This document shows positions 11,881-25,702 of a stretch of DNA of 64,000 bases, one piece after another (position 1 is the first letter of the stretch; each line of letters starts with the position of its first letter). Origin of the DNA: Sindora glabra (taxonomy: Eukaryota > Streptophyta > Magnoliopsida > Fabales > Fabaceae). Made by a program: the position numbers and the translations under genes. Location of the stretch: contig CM035236.1 in the NCBI GenBank assembly GCA_020226215.1, forward strand, positions 7,073,001 through 7,137,000, given 5' to 3'. Under the pieces are notes generated by a model that did not search any database, had not been told where the DNA came from, and worked only from the letters and a program-made list of their open reading frames with translations.

Positions 11881-12500
11881 AACTTACCTCTTTAACTGCT
11901 AGTAGGGGACGATGAGTTTCGATGGATGGAAGATTATAAACTCTAGTTAAAGATAAAGGCATAATAACAATAAAGAAAGAACAAATAAAAGCTACAATTA
12001 TGAATAAGAAGAAAAAAATTAGTATGCAATAAAAAAAGAGGGTAAAATTATTATTTTGTTTTGGCATCAATAGTCTTATCTCATGATAATCTAAAATGCC
12101 TAACTCCTCCATAAAAATATTTTAGGACAAAAGTTAGGCTAAAAATATTTTTGAAAATATTACATGTTCAGATAAATTTTCTAAAATTTTGAATCAAACA
12201 TGAAAATGTAACTTTCTCATGAAATATTTATAAAAATGTAAAAAATATTTTGCAAACCGAAAGCCCTTAAAAGAATTAAAAAAATAGCATGGTCCATAAT
12301 TATATTTGACAAGATTTTTATCTCTTAGGATTATTGCTTATAACCTGTATAGTGAAACAAATAATTGATGACAACATAGAAAGATTCTCCTAAAAACATT
12401 TTTTATGCCTAAATTAATATGCAAGCTAAGAGATAACAATATTTAAGCAAAATAAAATAACCTAACCTAGGTTCCTAATCTATACCTGAAGTTGTATATA
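11881..12500. other. AT-rich sequence, possible 5' part of the Tekay-like LTR
   Basis: No gene was recognised. The left end of the LTR-like sequence ending at 15122 could not be fixed and may lie here. Confidence 0.3.
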
Positions 12501-15122
12501 ATACATATATGTACACGTGCATAGGTAAGGGCAATATGGTTCATAAGTTAGGACTCTGAGCTATCAGCGGACAATGCTATCGTTTGGAAGACAATAGAAA
12601 ATAATGGGTAATGGAATGTTACACTCTCTTCGGAATTTTAAATTTTATGTTATATCTTTAAAGAAGGAAAAATATTAAATCAATTATGGTAAAAATAAAT
12701 ATAATGAAAAAAACCTTCCAAGGAAGGAGTAAATTTTAATAAGAAAGTATAAATAAGAAATTTGGTGAGAATAAAATACTAATTGAATAAAAGGTGAGAT
12801 AAATCATAAAAGGGAATAAATATATGAATCTTGGATAAAATTTTAGAGTAAAATGAAATAATAAAGGGATGTCAATGCTTAAAAGTGGGCAAGAATGAAT
12901 AATTAAGAGTAGGAAAGGCTTAAAGAGCAATTACATGTGAGAAAGGCAAGTGATGGTCAACTATCATTATTTGAGTTGCATTTTGGACTAGTATAGTTGA
13001 CTAATCAACTATAGCCTAGGAAAAGTGACTGGTGAATATAATACTTAACTTATATTTTTACCAAATTACCCTTACCTTTATAAACATAAAATCAGCCCTT
13101 TTAAGGCATCATTTTCCCTATTTTCACTAACATCTAACCTCCTTATCCTTTTTTCCTAAACTCTCTCATTTCTCTTCTTCTTCTTGCCTAAGATTTTTAT
13201 CAATTAAGCAAAGTTAGGAGTAATTTTTTTGTTAAATTCTCTACACAAACATGATAAGGCTTTCTTAACATCTAAAATTTTCTTAATTTTTCTTTGAATT
13301 GGAAAATTTTGAGCATTTAGCTCAAAGAGGAAAAATTAAATACTAATGAGAAATTTTATAATTTTGGTTAATTAGGACTAATAAAATAACAAATTCAAGT
13401 TCCCAAAATCTTCCTTATGATAAATGAGTGAATAATCTAACTCTATTTATGAAATTGAAAGCGAAATTGTTAATTAGGGTTAGGTTTGAGGTTTTTAATA
13501 AATTACATATAAAATATAGTAATTTATAAAATATAGTTTGCTTTTAATGTGAAAAAAGAAATAAATGAAATGTTAAAATAGTATCTTGATGATTTGGCAA
13601 GTAAAAATTGAGTTTAGACTAAATTGGGGGTAAATGAATAGTATTTTGAGCTAAAAATCTGCAAAAACATAAGTCATAGTTGATTATAAGCTTTTAAGTT
13701 ATGTTTTGGCTACTAATAATTGATTATGAGTATTAAAATTACTCTTTCGACCCTAATAGTCAACTATGGATTAGTAGAATTATTTTTTAGGCTTATATAG
13801 TCAGCTATACCTAATTCAAATTGAAGTATCATACTATACATGAAATCTAAGTGTATCCTAAGGCTTTCTAAAGCTAAAGTGAGTTAATATGTGAAATATA
13901 AACAATAGATATAGGAATAATAGTGATATAATAAGTTATAGTAAAGTAGTAATTTGTAATTCGAGTTAGAAATCATATTGTAATGTTGAGAATGACATGT
14001 ATAACCATATTAATTGGTATGGTGATATTATGTTGCTTATGGTATATTAAGTAATGACTTGATATACATGTAGATATTGTTGATAGTATTAGTGAATATG
14101 TGTAACCATGCAAAGTAGTATGGAAAAAGATGTGAATTGAATTATATATACATTTGAAACGTGAAATAAAATGATATATAAGAATGATATGAGATGAATG
14201 CTCACACAAGCTTGTATTTATTAAATGACCACAATGTCAGAAGATTATGAGGCTTGAAATAATGTTGAAAGCCTACACATGATTATTTTCACTAAATGAC
14301 TATAGCATCAACAATTGTAGGGCTATCTTTATTATAAGTTAATGAAATAGTGTTGGAAGTTCATAAGGAATTATCTTCACTATGAAAAGTGTTAAAATTC
14401 CATGAAGTTGTGTTCATTATTATTGAGATAAATTCTAAGAAAAATTGAATTTATAGAATAATTGGGAAATGAATGAAATTTGGATATCTTTAATTAGTTA
14501 TTTATGCATGATACATTATAAGAAATTTATATGTAATATATTCTCCAAGGAGAATAGATATTTATATTATATGTATTGCTTATTGTTTGTTTAGAATTTA
14601 AATTATGGCACATAAAGTGTAAATGATTAGGAAAATTAAGAAGATAAACCTAATCGGTAAGCTTATACCTTCTCTTAATGATTATCTATTTTTAGATATT
14701 CATTCACTAAGTTTAAACTTACCTTCTATATGTTTTCTTTTATGGATTTCTTAATTGAGCCCTCTCATCCACCACCTTGGCATTGAATTTGGCAAAAAAA
14801 ATTCAGGTACATTTAGGTAGCATATGACTTATGTGATTTAGGCAGTGAGGCCTTAATGTATAAAGAAAGAGTAATATAATAGTAATTATGGCTAATTCGG
14901 CTGACTAGATTCCAATTGTGTTAGGATAAAAGCCACCTAACCCTTTTGTAATCAAATTAAAATGTTATAAAAAAGAAAATGCTATATGTATTCTTTTTAA
15001 TGTATAAGAATTGCTTTCAAACCCCAAGGTATATTATAAGATATTAGTTTAGTTAATAGATTAGGCAGGTACAAATCGAGTAGTGAGTTCCACACTAATC
15101 ATATTTGAGTTGGATCATGACA
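12501..15122 (+). mobile_element. LTR of a Tekay-like Ty3/Gypsy element (+ orientation)
   Basis: The right end (15075-15122: AGTAGTGAGTTCCACACT ... TTGGATCATGACA) aligns with the reverse complement of 47577-47625, which ends GTTAAGGTCATCACA. Both lie about 2.0-2.1 kb downstream of a TATA-like site followed by a CT-rich leader (13080-13190 here). The body contains short words around a GTCAACTATG core (12957, 13000, 13672, 13770), a kind of internal repeat seen in chromovirus LTRs. The left boundary is uncertain. A primer-binding site should follow 15122, but only TGG is readable. Family assignment is by inference from the second copy. Confidence 0.55.
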
Positions 15123-15162
15123 TGGAATAACTATTACCTTGTATTATACATGCGTCGGGTAG

Positions 15163-16755
15163 TAATACGTGTATTATAACACAATCAAAATTAGATATTA
15201 CTAATTGATAAAAATTTTACAATATAGGATAATCAAGTCGAACCCATAGTAATCCATTTGATATTATCCTTTCACTATGATTTACTAACAACTAAAATGC
15301 AAATAGAATTCAAATAAAATAAAAATATAATAGAATGCAAATATGTAGTCTAGTATATAGTAGCAAAATGAAACTAACTGAATGCAAACAAAGTAAGATG
15401 CAATTGATGGAAACAAAATGCAATAAGAGGTTCTGATTCGAAATTTAAACAAAATGTAGAAACAAAACAAAAAAATAGAAAATCAATGCAGTAAAATAAT
15501 TAATCCAAGAATTTGAAAGCTCTTATGTAGATTATTCATAAATCAAATATAATTAACAATTCTAATTAATTTTTTAGCTTTGAATTAACAAAACTCCTGC
15601 AATAATTCATGAATTCTATGCAAGATAACCATCTAGAATTTGATCAATTTAGATTAGTAGAATTAAACAATTGCTATAATCTATAAAGTTAGATCGAAAT
15701 TAATTTGAAAGTAGAATTTAGTTGAATTGAAGGATTAAACTAGAAATATCTAATTTAATCTTTCAACCTTCTATTCCCACATGAAAAATAGTGATTAACC
15801 AAGCACAATTCAACATAAAAATAACTAAAGATCAAAAGTCACAAAGTTGAACATAAATTATACCAAATTAGCATTCAACTTATGTAATTTTCAGGCAATT
15901 AACACAAACAATTAGGGAAAAAGAAAAATTAATTAGAAAGAGTCAAATTATAGTTTGTGATCTCATAATCCAAATAGAAATGAGCTTTAAATTCCTTAAA
16001 TCAACTAAAAATTTAGCCTTTCATGGTTGAAGAAAAAAAAACTTGAAAAAACGAGAAAAGTTATCTAGTATTTATGCAAAGTTGTATAGGAGTGTTCCTA
16101 CCTTTAAAGACACAAACCTATATCTAATTTACTATCCTCTAAAACCTAATGGACTTGAATCATATATCTCCCAGGGTAAAAAAAATATGGCCTTGCTAAT
16201 TTTAGAAGCCTAGAACCTAATTTACAACATAATGCATTATAAGAGTTATTACATTAAAATCTCATAGGTCTGGGTTCTAGCAAATATAAGACAATCAAGA
16301 CTATGTAGTTTTGCTCAACTTAAAACATGAAAGTTGTAGAACCAAGTCTTAGAAAGCTTTAGACACTAATTTTACCTTAATTGAATCTCTAAAGCTCTAG
16401 ATATAGCCTAAAATTAAAATTGGCTCAACTTAGATAGAAATAAAGCTTCAACCATTTAGCTAAATTAAACCTTTCAAACATTTAAACTAGGATTTAACCC
16501 AGATATGAAAGTTGTAGAGCTTCTTTTAAACTTTTTAACAATATAAAGATTAGTCAAATTCAATATCTGGAACTCAATATATAGCTAAAAATCTGAAATA
16601 ATATAAAATTTTAAAATTAATTGAATAATTTCAATACATTGTAAAATCAATCCTAAATTTCACAATAAGGCTAACTTTATAAAATTAAGTATATGTAACA
16701 TACTAAAAAGCATAAAATAGGAGGAAATAATATATATATAAAATCTTATGCATTA
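15163..16755 (-). repeat. 3' LTR of Athila-like element A
   Basis: Direct repeat of 21672-23261. Shared words in order: AATCAAAATTAGATAT, ACTA.TTGATAAAAATTTTA, TTTGAAAGCTCT, ATTCATGAATTCTATGC, TCTCATAGGTCT. Its right edge reads CTTATGCATTAAATTT where the other copy has CTTACTTATTA, so the terminus is altered. Confidence 0.75.
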
Positions 16756-18274
16756 AATTTTCCAACATTTAGCCCTTGTACAACCTTAGGTAAAATACAA
16801 CTTTATTCAAAACTAAAAATAAATAACTTATTTTTTAAAATTTTCAAAATTATAAATCCACAAATAAGAAATAATTAAAGTTATCAAGAAATATAACATA
16901 TTATGAACAAAAATTTTAACAAACTTGAAATTAACTAACAAAGCAATTTCATTCAAAAAGAGCAAATCAATATAGTAGATTCTTAAAAAAATTCAATCTC
17001 TAACTCTCAATTGTTTAGGATAGATATTTCACTCAAGTTCATTCTATTGAATTACTCTATGATAAGTTAGCAAATAATCTAATCTCTAATATTCAAATCA
17101 TATATATAATAGAAATTAAAAAAAAAATTATTCAAGGTTGTAATATGGCTAAGGATAAGGAAAGGAAAAAAATTAAAGGTACGAAAGGGTAAAAATCAAT
17201 AAAACACTTGAATAAAAAAATATGTGAGCTAATCATAAACAATTATAACTCAACACAATAATCCAACTTCAAATTCAAATACTTATTAACTTATTTCTTT
17301 TTCCTTTCTGGAACTTTTCTTTCTTTCTTTTTTTTTTTTACCTTATTCTTCTTTTTTTTTTTACTTTTTTATTCATTTTTTTCATTTTTTTATTGACTTG
17401 CCTTTTTTTTTTCATTTCAACCAACATTTGAACTTAGAGTTGATAAACTTTGACAATATATAAACACCCTCACATTTATTCAATAGCCTATCTCAAAAAA
17501 AAAAAATACTCTACTAATCCTAAGGTTAGGCAAAGGTATTTTTTTATTATGAAAAAATGTTCATAAGTTAATTAATAAAGAAAAGTCAATTAAGCTCAAA
17601 TAGGCTTAACAAAAGTAAAAATTCAAGGTTAGCTATTTGACTATAGCTTAAACAAAAAAAGAATAGTTTTATTATTTTTGCACATGCATGTATGAATGTG
17701 ATCTTAAAAAGAATTAAAGCAAGTTCTAGAAAAATAAATCACAGAAAAGCATCATATAAGAAAAAAAAAATAGTATAAATGCTCAAAATAAAACTTAAAA
17801 TCTCACAAGGAAAGTTATGCTATCAAAATTCAACATACTAATTCAAAATCCATCACTGTATTAATTAATTTCAAGAAATAAAATCTTTTATTGAATCATA
17901 TTATAAATCTTATCTAACTTTAATTAAATTCTACTCATGAAAATTATAAAATCTTCATCAATGAATAGCAACTAAAATGACTAAAAAAGAATTAAAATTA
18001 AGTGAAAAATATATTTTTTTATTTTTATATTTTTATTTCTTTACTCCAAAAGCATTAAATAAAGATACAAAATATAAAATAATATCTTGGAAGTCTCCTT
18101 CTGCACTGAGATTATACATTGTCCTCAATTTAAAGCATTTTTATATCATCAAGAAAGATAAAAAAGAAGTAAAATAAAAGAGAAAAGTGAGAGAAAGTAA
18201 ATTTAAAAAACTTAGGTTGGCTCCCAAGAAGTGTCTTTCTTTAATATTTTTTTCGAAACATAGCTTTAATATCT

Positions 18275-18682
18275 TTAATTAGGATTTACATGATAATTGA
18301 CTACCTTAATTGCTTTTAAATTACTAACCTTTATATCATCCATCAAAGAGGTCATTTGAAAATTATGATCATCCAACAAAATTTTTTCAAGTGCTATCTT
18401 TAAACAATTCTTTCTTAAATATTCAAAATCATCTTGTATAATAGATTCAACATGATTAGTAAAATGACTAGAATGATTAGTAAGAAAGAATTCTTTTCCC
18501 TTTAAAAATTCAAATTTGAGAAAATTAATAGAAAGTACTAAGTTAATGGTAAGAAACACTTTTATAAATTGTATTTCTCCATGATCATCAATTTTTTCAC
18601 ATTTTGAAACAATATTATTATTATCACCTATAAATGCTAAAATCTTTATATATATAGCACACATAATGTCAAGTGCACTCAT
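18275..18682 (-). pseudogene. Conserved domain of unknown function after protease, Athila-like element A
   Basis: Open for 135 codons on the minus strand. It begins near CAIYIKILAFIGDNNNIVSK and ends with ILLDDHNFQMTSLMDDIKVS and LKAIKVVNYHV. Element B carries the same domain at about 44030-44400 (CAKIFTFLGDDNNIISK; VIMDDLNFQNKSFMNDLQVG; LKTIGVANHQ). Such an acidic/aromatic, helix-rich region is not part of reverse transcriptase, RNase H or integrase. I do not know its function. It is the longest uninterrupted frame in the element. Confidence 0.6.
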
Positions 18683-19189
18683 GGCAATCCATACAATCTA
18701 CAAGATTAAAATTTTTAGGAAATTCAATAAGAATGTCATCATAAGTAGCATTAACAAGCACATCAAAATCAATAAAATTAGAACTAGTAATATAAAAAAC
18801 AGTAACATTAGAAATAGAATTTAAAAAAATCAAAATGAGAAACATTATGCACTAAAGCTTAAGAATATGAATATAAAAACACAAAATTGTCATGTATAAA
18901 CTTAAAAATGTCAAACTTAGTTGTTACACTATTAAACTTTATGGTCAATGTTCCATTTTAAATATTAATCATAGTTCATGCTATTTTGAGAAATGGCTAA
19001 CCAAGAATAATTAGGGGAAAACCCTTGAATGTCTCATTTTCTATCTCTAAGATGTAAAAATTTGTTGAAAAAATGACTCTATTAACTTACACTAAAACGT
19101 CTTCAATAACACTTAAGGAGTACATGATAGATCTATTTGCTAATTGCACAACCATTTTTATTTGTTTCACAAGTATAAAATATAAAACA

Positions 19190-19393
19190 TTAAAAATAGA
19201 AAAAGGGCATGACATTAATTAAAACTCTTAAGTTTAACATCACATGCTTAATATTGGTTTTTCTATAACATATGAAATGGTATATATACCTAGATCTTTG
19301 TATTTTTGATAATTTTCTTTGAATAATAGCAGAAACATTTGCCTCCACACTTACTTTTTTATCATCCTTTAATTTTCTCTTATTGATATACAA
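19190..19393 (-). pseudogene. Aspartic-protease region of Athila-like element A (motif destroyed)
   Basis: The frame reads INKRKLKDDKKVSVEANVSA, then IIQRKLSKIQ and VMLNLRVLINVMPFF. In Athila elements the equivalent block is ...NKRKL...VSAVLQ...LP...AMLDLGASINVMP, with the aspartate of DLGAS catalytic. Here D is replaced by N, and GA by RV, so the protease would be inactive. Confidence 0.7.
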
Positions 19394-20214
19394 ATTTTTT
19401 AAAAAGTTAGTATACCTTGAAATTTATTTTATCAAATTAAGCAAAGATATGTTAACTTTTACTTTGTTAAAGAAATTAAAAATCTATTTCTCATCCTCAA
19501 TTTTCTTTGGTAGAATAACTTTTTTTGGAAAAGAAAAAGGAATGAAGGAATCAATAAGAAGTGAGAATTTAAGGATAGAATTTACCTTACTTTTGTCATG
19601 TGTTTTCTTTTTTTCTAGTTACTTCTTCTTAGTTTCTTCTAATTTATGGCTTGCTTTTGGATTTAAAGATGAAAACTTGTTAACTTGCTTGCCACTCCTA
19701 ACCATTATTATATTCACAACTTCTTTGCCTCTTGTATTATTGGAAGAAGGTTGTCTTGAACCTTGTACTTTAAGCTTATTTATAATAAAAGATAATTGGC
19801 CAATTTAAGTTTTTAAGTTTACTAATTGGTGATTATGGCTTTTATTCTTTGCTAAAATTACAAGTTATTTATAATAATTTTCTTAACCAATTCTTTAAAG
19901 TTGAATTTGATTTAAGGACAATGTTAGGTGGAATTCTATTACAAAGGGGATAATGTTGAACTTAGTCAAAATTTGTGACATATTTGAAGTTTTGATTACT
20001 CTCCAACCAAGGTATTGATTAGGCTGTTATTGTTAGTACTAGTATTAAGGTTTTCCAAGAAAAAATTTTGCTACATAGGCTTAAGGAGGATACCTATCAT
20101 CTTGCTATATGGGGCAAGAATTAGTATGATAAGTTAGCAAAAGAAAAAGTTTGGACTTACTATCGTCCTATAGTCATTTGCTTAATTAGAAAAGCTAATT
20201 TATCTAAACTATGC

Positions 20215-21065
20215 TTTATTCTTTATTAGTTTGAATGAGAGAAATTCATTCAATGCACATCTTTAGTAGTAATTATAATTTTGGTGCTAAATTATTTAAA
20301 TTTTGTTGCCATGTTAACTATTAAATCCTTAATGACCCTAGGAGTTTTATCTACTAATGCTTCACTACTTACAGTATTAATCATACTTCTATTCATGGGA
20401 AGAACTCTTTCGTAAAAATACTCGATTAAGAGTTGCTCATTAATCTAGTGGTATGGATAGCTTAAACACAACTTTTTAAATCTCCCCAATACTTACATAA
20501 CATTTCACTATTCAACTACTTTATACCATATATGTCTTTTCTAATGACAGTAGCCTTTGAAGCAAGGAAAAACTTCTCAAGGAACAACTTCTTCATATCA
20601 TTTCAATAAGTGACAAAACATAGTTATAGGTAGTATATCCGATCTTTAACTGCATCAGCAAGTAAGAAAGGAAATGCTTTAAATTTAATATCATTTTTTA
20701 AAATGCCATAAGGCTTTCATAGTTGAGCAAACAACATGGAACTCCTTCAAATGTTTATGAGGGTTCTTACCTACAAGATTATAAAATCTAGAAAGTAAAT
20801 GTATTAACACAGATTTAAGCTTAACTTTAGTATTAAGTTTAAGATATTGGATGTCTAAAAGTTAGTAACTAATATTAAGGGCAATTAATTCCTTTAATAT
20901 TCTATTATTAGCCATATTATTAAAATTGTCTAAAGGATTAGAATGAAGGGTTGAGATACTATAACAATGTATAGTTCTACTCCTGCAAAGAAAATGAAAA
21001 GTTCTATCTATTTCAAAATCAAATTCTAATAATTTGCTAGTAGTTCTCTTAATTATGTACCACAT
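20215..21065 (-). pseudogene. gag of Athila-like element A
   Basis: The N-terminus at 21065 (EFDFEIDRTFHFLCRSR ... NPLDNFNNMANN ... LKELIALNISY) is collinear with gag of element B. Further down the minus strand, across frameshifts, come IHLLSRF, NPHKHLKEFHVVCSTMK, FPFLLADAVKD, WNDMKKLFLEKFF and IRKDIYGIK. These are the conserved steps of the retrotransposon gag domain (LIHLLPKFHGL, DPHKHLKEFH, LRAFPFSL, AKDWLYYLP, KFFPASR). Confidence 0.8.
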
Positions 21066-21671
21066 TACACTAAACTACTTTAGACAGAATCATAAAAATA
21101 CAAAAACATCAAAATACTAATATACTATAAAAAATCACTTAAAACACATCTAATTTTCCTATTTAGGCATTTTTAAAAATTATAGAACTACCACAAAATA
21201 ATACAAAATCTAAAAATGCAATAAAAATTAAAAAAATAAAAAAAGTGGTCTAAATGATAGAATTTGGCTAAAAAGTGAGGGGCTTATGATTAACAAGCTA
21301 TTATAAGCCTCGATTAGAAAAATATCTTTTATGATCATAAATTTTTTTAACTCAATCAAAGTTAATCACTTTGACACCAATTACCGGGGGGGGGTAAGAT
21401 GTAGTATGTGTGCAACTTGTTCAGATGAGTTAAAAACCTTTAGTAAAGTGTAAAATAAAGTAATATATGATGGAAAAGGATAAAGTGATATGTAAAGAAT
21501 GCAGGAGAATGCAAGAAAATGTAAAAAATTGATAAATACTGTAAAATGCAAGGAAATACTAATAGATGCAAAAATTGAATAAAATAGTTGAACAATTATG
21601 GAATACCAAGCTAGTAAATGAAGAGAAGGAATGAATTCAAGTAAATCTCAGTATCGGCACTAAAATTTTGA

Positions 21672-23261
21672 TGCATGTGTTGTAATATGATCAAAATTAG
21701 ATATCACTAGTTGATAAAAATTTTATAATATAGGGCAATAACTAAGTTGAACCTCTAGTAATCTATTTAATATTATCCTTTCATTATGATTTATTAACAA
21801 ATAGAATACAAATAAAATTCAAACAAAATAAAAATGAAACATAATGCAAATATGTAGTAGTAAAATGAAACTAATCGAATGCAAACAAGATAAGATGTAA
21901 TTGATGGAAACAAAATGCACATAGGAGGTTTTAATTCAAATTTAACTAGAATAAACTGACATAAATAGAATGCAAAAAAAAAAAGAAAATTAATGCAGTA
22001 AAATAATTAATCCATGGATTTGAAAGCTCTGATATGGATTAATCATAAATTAAATATAATTAATAATTTTAATTAATTTTTTAATTTTAAATTGTTTGGA
22101 ACTCTTGTAATAATTCATGAATTCTATGCTAAATAACTATTTAGAATTTAATCAATTAAGATTAGTAAAATTAAGTAACAACTATAATCTATAAGATTAG
22201 ATCAAAATTGATTTAAAAATAGAATTCAACTAAATTGAATAACTAAACTAGAAACCATTGATTTAATCTTTCCGCTCTCTATTCTTATATAAAAAATAGT
22301 GATTAACTAATCATAATTTAATATAAAAATAACTATAGTTTATAAGTCATAATATTGAATACAAATTATACCAAATCAGCATTTAACTCATACAATTTCA
22401 AATAATCAGCATAAAGAATAAGGGAAAAATAAAAATTAATTAAAAAAAGCAAGCATTATAATTTAGAATCTCATAATCCAAACAAAGACAAGCCTCAAAT
22501 TCCTTAAATTAACTAGAAATTTAACTTTCCATGGCTAAAGAAAAAGAAACTTGGAAAAGAGAAAAAAACTAATTAGTATTTATATAGAATTGCATACAAA
22601 TGTTCTTACTTTTAGAGGCACAACCCTATATCTGATTTGTTATTTTCTAAAACCTAATGGACTTAAATCACATGCCTCCTAAGGTCACAATGAATAAGGT
22701 TTTACTAATTTTAAAAGTCGAGAACTAAATTTACAAAATGATGTGTTACAAGAGTTACTATAATAAAATCTCATAGGTCTGAATTCAGCTAATAAAAGAC
22801 CACTAAAATTATATAATTTCACTTAACTTAAAACATGAAAGTTGTAAAGCTAGGTCTTGAAAAGTTTAAATGCTAGTTTCACCTTGATTAAACCTTTGAA
22901 GCACTCAATATGGCTTAAAAACTAAAACTAGCTCAGCTTAAATAAAAATAAAGCTTTAAATTCTCAGCTAAATAGACCTTCTAAACATTTGAATTGGGCT
23001 TTGATCAGAATATGAAAGTTGTGAATCTTCCTTTAAGCTTTCTAAGGATATAAAGGTTAGCTAAGGCTGATATCCAAAACTTAAGATATAGCCAGAAACC
23101 TAAAATAGCATAAAAAATTCAAAATTAATTAAATAATTTCAAAACATTGTAAAACTAACTTCAAATTTCTTAACAAAACCAATTTTATAAAATTATGCAT
23201 ATATAATACACTAAGAAATATAAAATAGAAAAAAATAATATAGATAAAATCTTACTTATTA
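21672..23261 (-). repeat. 5' LTR of Athila-like element A
   Basis: The pair of the repeat at 15163-16755. On the minus strand its start reads TAATAAGTAAGATTTTATC, against TGATAAGTAAGATTTTATC in element B, so the terminal TG has decayed to TA. The primer-binding site lies just beyond its other end. Confidence 0.8.
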
Positions 23262-25700
23262 GATAATTGCCTGTACAGGGTGGCATGCATGCTATGATGT
23301 ATATTAGCAATAGGGCTAATTATTGAGGTGTTATGCCCATAATGCTAGATAGGATGCTATCTAGGGCTTGTACACGAGTAGTAAGTCATTCTTCAAGAGG
23401 TTGTCAAACAAGTACAATGAAGCATAAAAGCTAGATCTTAGACAATGTGTTAGTAGGTAAGGTCTCAACTATTAATGGTGATAGGTCGTTATAAAGGATA
23501 GGGTGTTAGTAAAGAAAAAAAGAAAGTCACAATCCATAAGACCTCTGTAATGTTATTTTTAGACCTTGTAATTTGCCTTAGAGATTTATTTAGTTAGCAA
23601 ACACTTAACTTTTCAAATAATAAGTAGATATATAAAATGGAGTAGGTAAGACTGGGTAAACTGATCCTGTGCAGGCTTGCCCAGATAAGTCCATAATTTT
23701 AATAGGCAAAATTAGGCAAGCTCATTTATAATAATTTCTTTTTAATAGTAAGAATGATTAAATCATTAAATATATACACAAAAAGATTAGGGATTGAATT
23801 ATGAATGTGACGAAAGGTATAAATCCTTTAAAAGGACATTAGCTTAGATTAAATTAAAAAATTCTTTTTTCTAAATTGTAATTAGTTAATTATATTTTTT
23901 TAATTTTATGTAATTAGTTGATTAAGTAAGGCTAAAAAAATTATATTAGGCCTTTGGACATTGAATTAGGTTAGATTAAAAGTTTCTAAATGTTTAAAAT
24001 ATTTTTTAAAAAAAAAACCTTAGGCCTGTAACCACATGAGCTTACTTACATAAGCCTGTACAAAAAATAGGCTCCATATAAGATGCTTACAATTGCCCCA
24101 AACTTGTAAGTAGTCGTAAAGCTTATCGGCTTAAAGCTTATTTTATATGTCTAATAAAAATAAATAGATGAATTATTTGGTTAATCACTAACTATCAAAA
24201 TAGTAAAAATAAAACTTCTTACTTCTAATTAAATATGAAAAATTACTTATTCATATCCTATAAATGAGAAGAACTTATATGTCATTTATGGATAAAAATG
24301 CCAAACTATTTTTTATTAGTTTAACTAATGATTATTCAATCATTTTATCTTCACTATGAGTTGATATATATGTGGCATATTAAGTTTAATGAGTATTTTT
24401 ATCTTAGAGATGAGAGGAAAATTTTATATTTATTAAATTTTACATTTAATAATTAGGATTAAAACATAGTTAAAAGTCATATTATCACTTAAAAAAATTT
24501 GTTGACTTTGTGTTGTAATTATAATCATTCAATGCGACATTTAATTATTACTATTTATTCCTCTTATTTTTCGCATAAAAAGTGTTATCACTTGATATAT
24601 TCTTCATATACATGTCATGTTAATTTTTCATATAAGTGAAATTTAATTTTCATATTATATTAAAATATTACACATTCAAAATTCAAAAAATTCATTTTAA
24701 TTCAAATTAATTAATATAATATTTTTAATTTTTATATTATAATTCTAAATATCATAATAGTCATTATGATAATACTTTCTTAAAAGTTTAAAATTGAATT
24801 AAATAAAACATAAGAACTGTCAATTTGTTATTATTAATCAAATAACTTTGAGCACTTTCCAAATAATTTTTAAGAAAATTTACTTTCTAAAGTTCAACTC
24901 TTTACAAAAACTTACTTCTTATATTAACTAAATGACACATTTATTTAAATGTGGAAAACTAAATTCTAAGTTCCACGAACATATAAAAAGAAAATAATAA
25001 AGTTACTTTTTAAAAAACATTGTAGAAACAAAAGTTTGTTAGGAGAAAGTTGGAAAAAAGTGTTGTGAGAAATAGAACATATGTTTACTTGCTATAGTGA
25101 TTAGAGATTAAGATTAGCAATTAAAATCAAATAATTAATTATTATCTTTTTAAAAATATTTGGTTGCACTTTTTAATCATGATTATAAAAAGAGAAATTT
25201 TAAATTTTATACCTAGATTAATATTACTTTTTTCTTTTTTTTACCTTCACTATCCTTCTTCTAATAGTAAAAATTTTAAATTTGATACTCATATTAGCCA
25301 TTTATAAATTTTATTTTAAATTTATGAACTACTACCAAAATTTTATAATTTAATCATTTATAATTTTTTAATTGATAAATATCAAAATAAATATACATAT
25401 TATTTTAATTATAAAAAATTGAACTTTCATATTTATGAAACATAATTTAAATAAATAAAAATATAAATATTAAGTAACAATATACATAGATTAAATGATA
25501 TATTTTATTTATTGGGAATAAGAATATATATATTAAAAAATATTATATATTTTTACAAATAATAATATTAAAAATATAAGAAAAACAAAGGGTTAGTGAT
25601 TTTGATATAATCATATGTTTTTTACTTCCTTTTTTAGTAATTTAACAATAAAAAATAATTATTTTGTAGATCATCCAAACAAAAATAAATTATGTATAAT
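23262..25700. other. AT-rich intergenic sequence, transposon relics
   Basis: 23262-23600 has higher GC and looks like part of a decayed element, but I could not assign it. The rest shows no gene. Short stretches (23690-23720, 24040-24075) contain words around GGCTTGCCCAGATAAG and ACATAAGCCTGTAC that look like further repeat debris. Confidence 0.35.
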
Positions 25701-25702
25701 TA

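Larger units (their letters stand above)
15163..23261 (-). mobile_element. Athila-like Ty3/Gypsy element A, pol-less, minus orientation
   Basis: The boundaries come from comparing two direct repeats with each other and with element B. The 5' LTR is about 21672-23261 (the minus-strand read starts TAATAAGTAAGATTTTATC), and the 3' LTR about 15163-16755. A primer-binding site similar to tRNA-Asp (AGTGCCGATACTG on minus) lies near 21643-21662. The interior (about 4.9 kb) shows gag (21065 to about 20215), a protease region (19393-19190) and a further domain (18682-18275). Near 18110-18140 is the sequence ATACATTGTCCTCAATTTA, the reverse complement of the Athila pre-PPT motif. No reverse transcriptase, RNase H or integrase remnant was seen. 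No matching target duplication was found. Confidence 0.8.

Noticed and set aside
6955..12275. Candidate terminal inverted repeats of the Harbinger element (GGGTGTTTGG at 6955; CCGAAAGCCC near 12257)
   Set aside because: The pair does not match beyond a few bases and the implied length is larger than the coding relics justify.
12736..12930. Hydrophobic open frame on the minus strand
   Set aside because: Phenylalanine/leucine/isoleucine runs are the expected translation of A/T-rich LTR sequence; there is no start context or homology.
23262..23600. Possible gene fragment in the GC-richer stretch after element A
   Set aside because: No frame or motif holds for more than a few codons; it is probably decayed transposon sequence.
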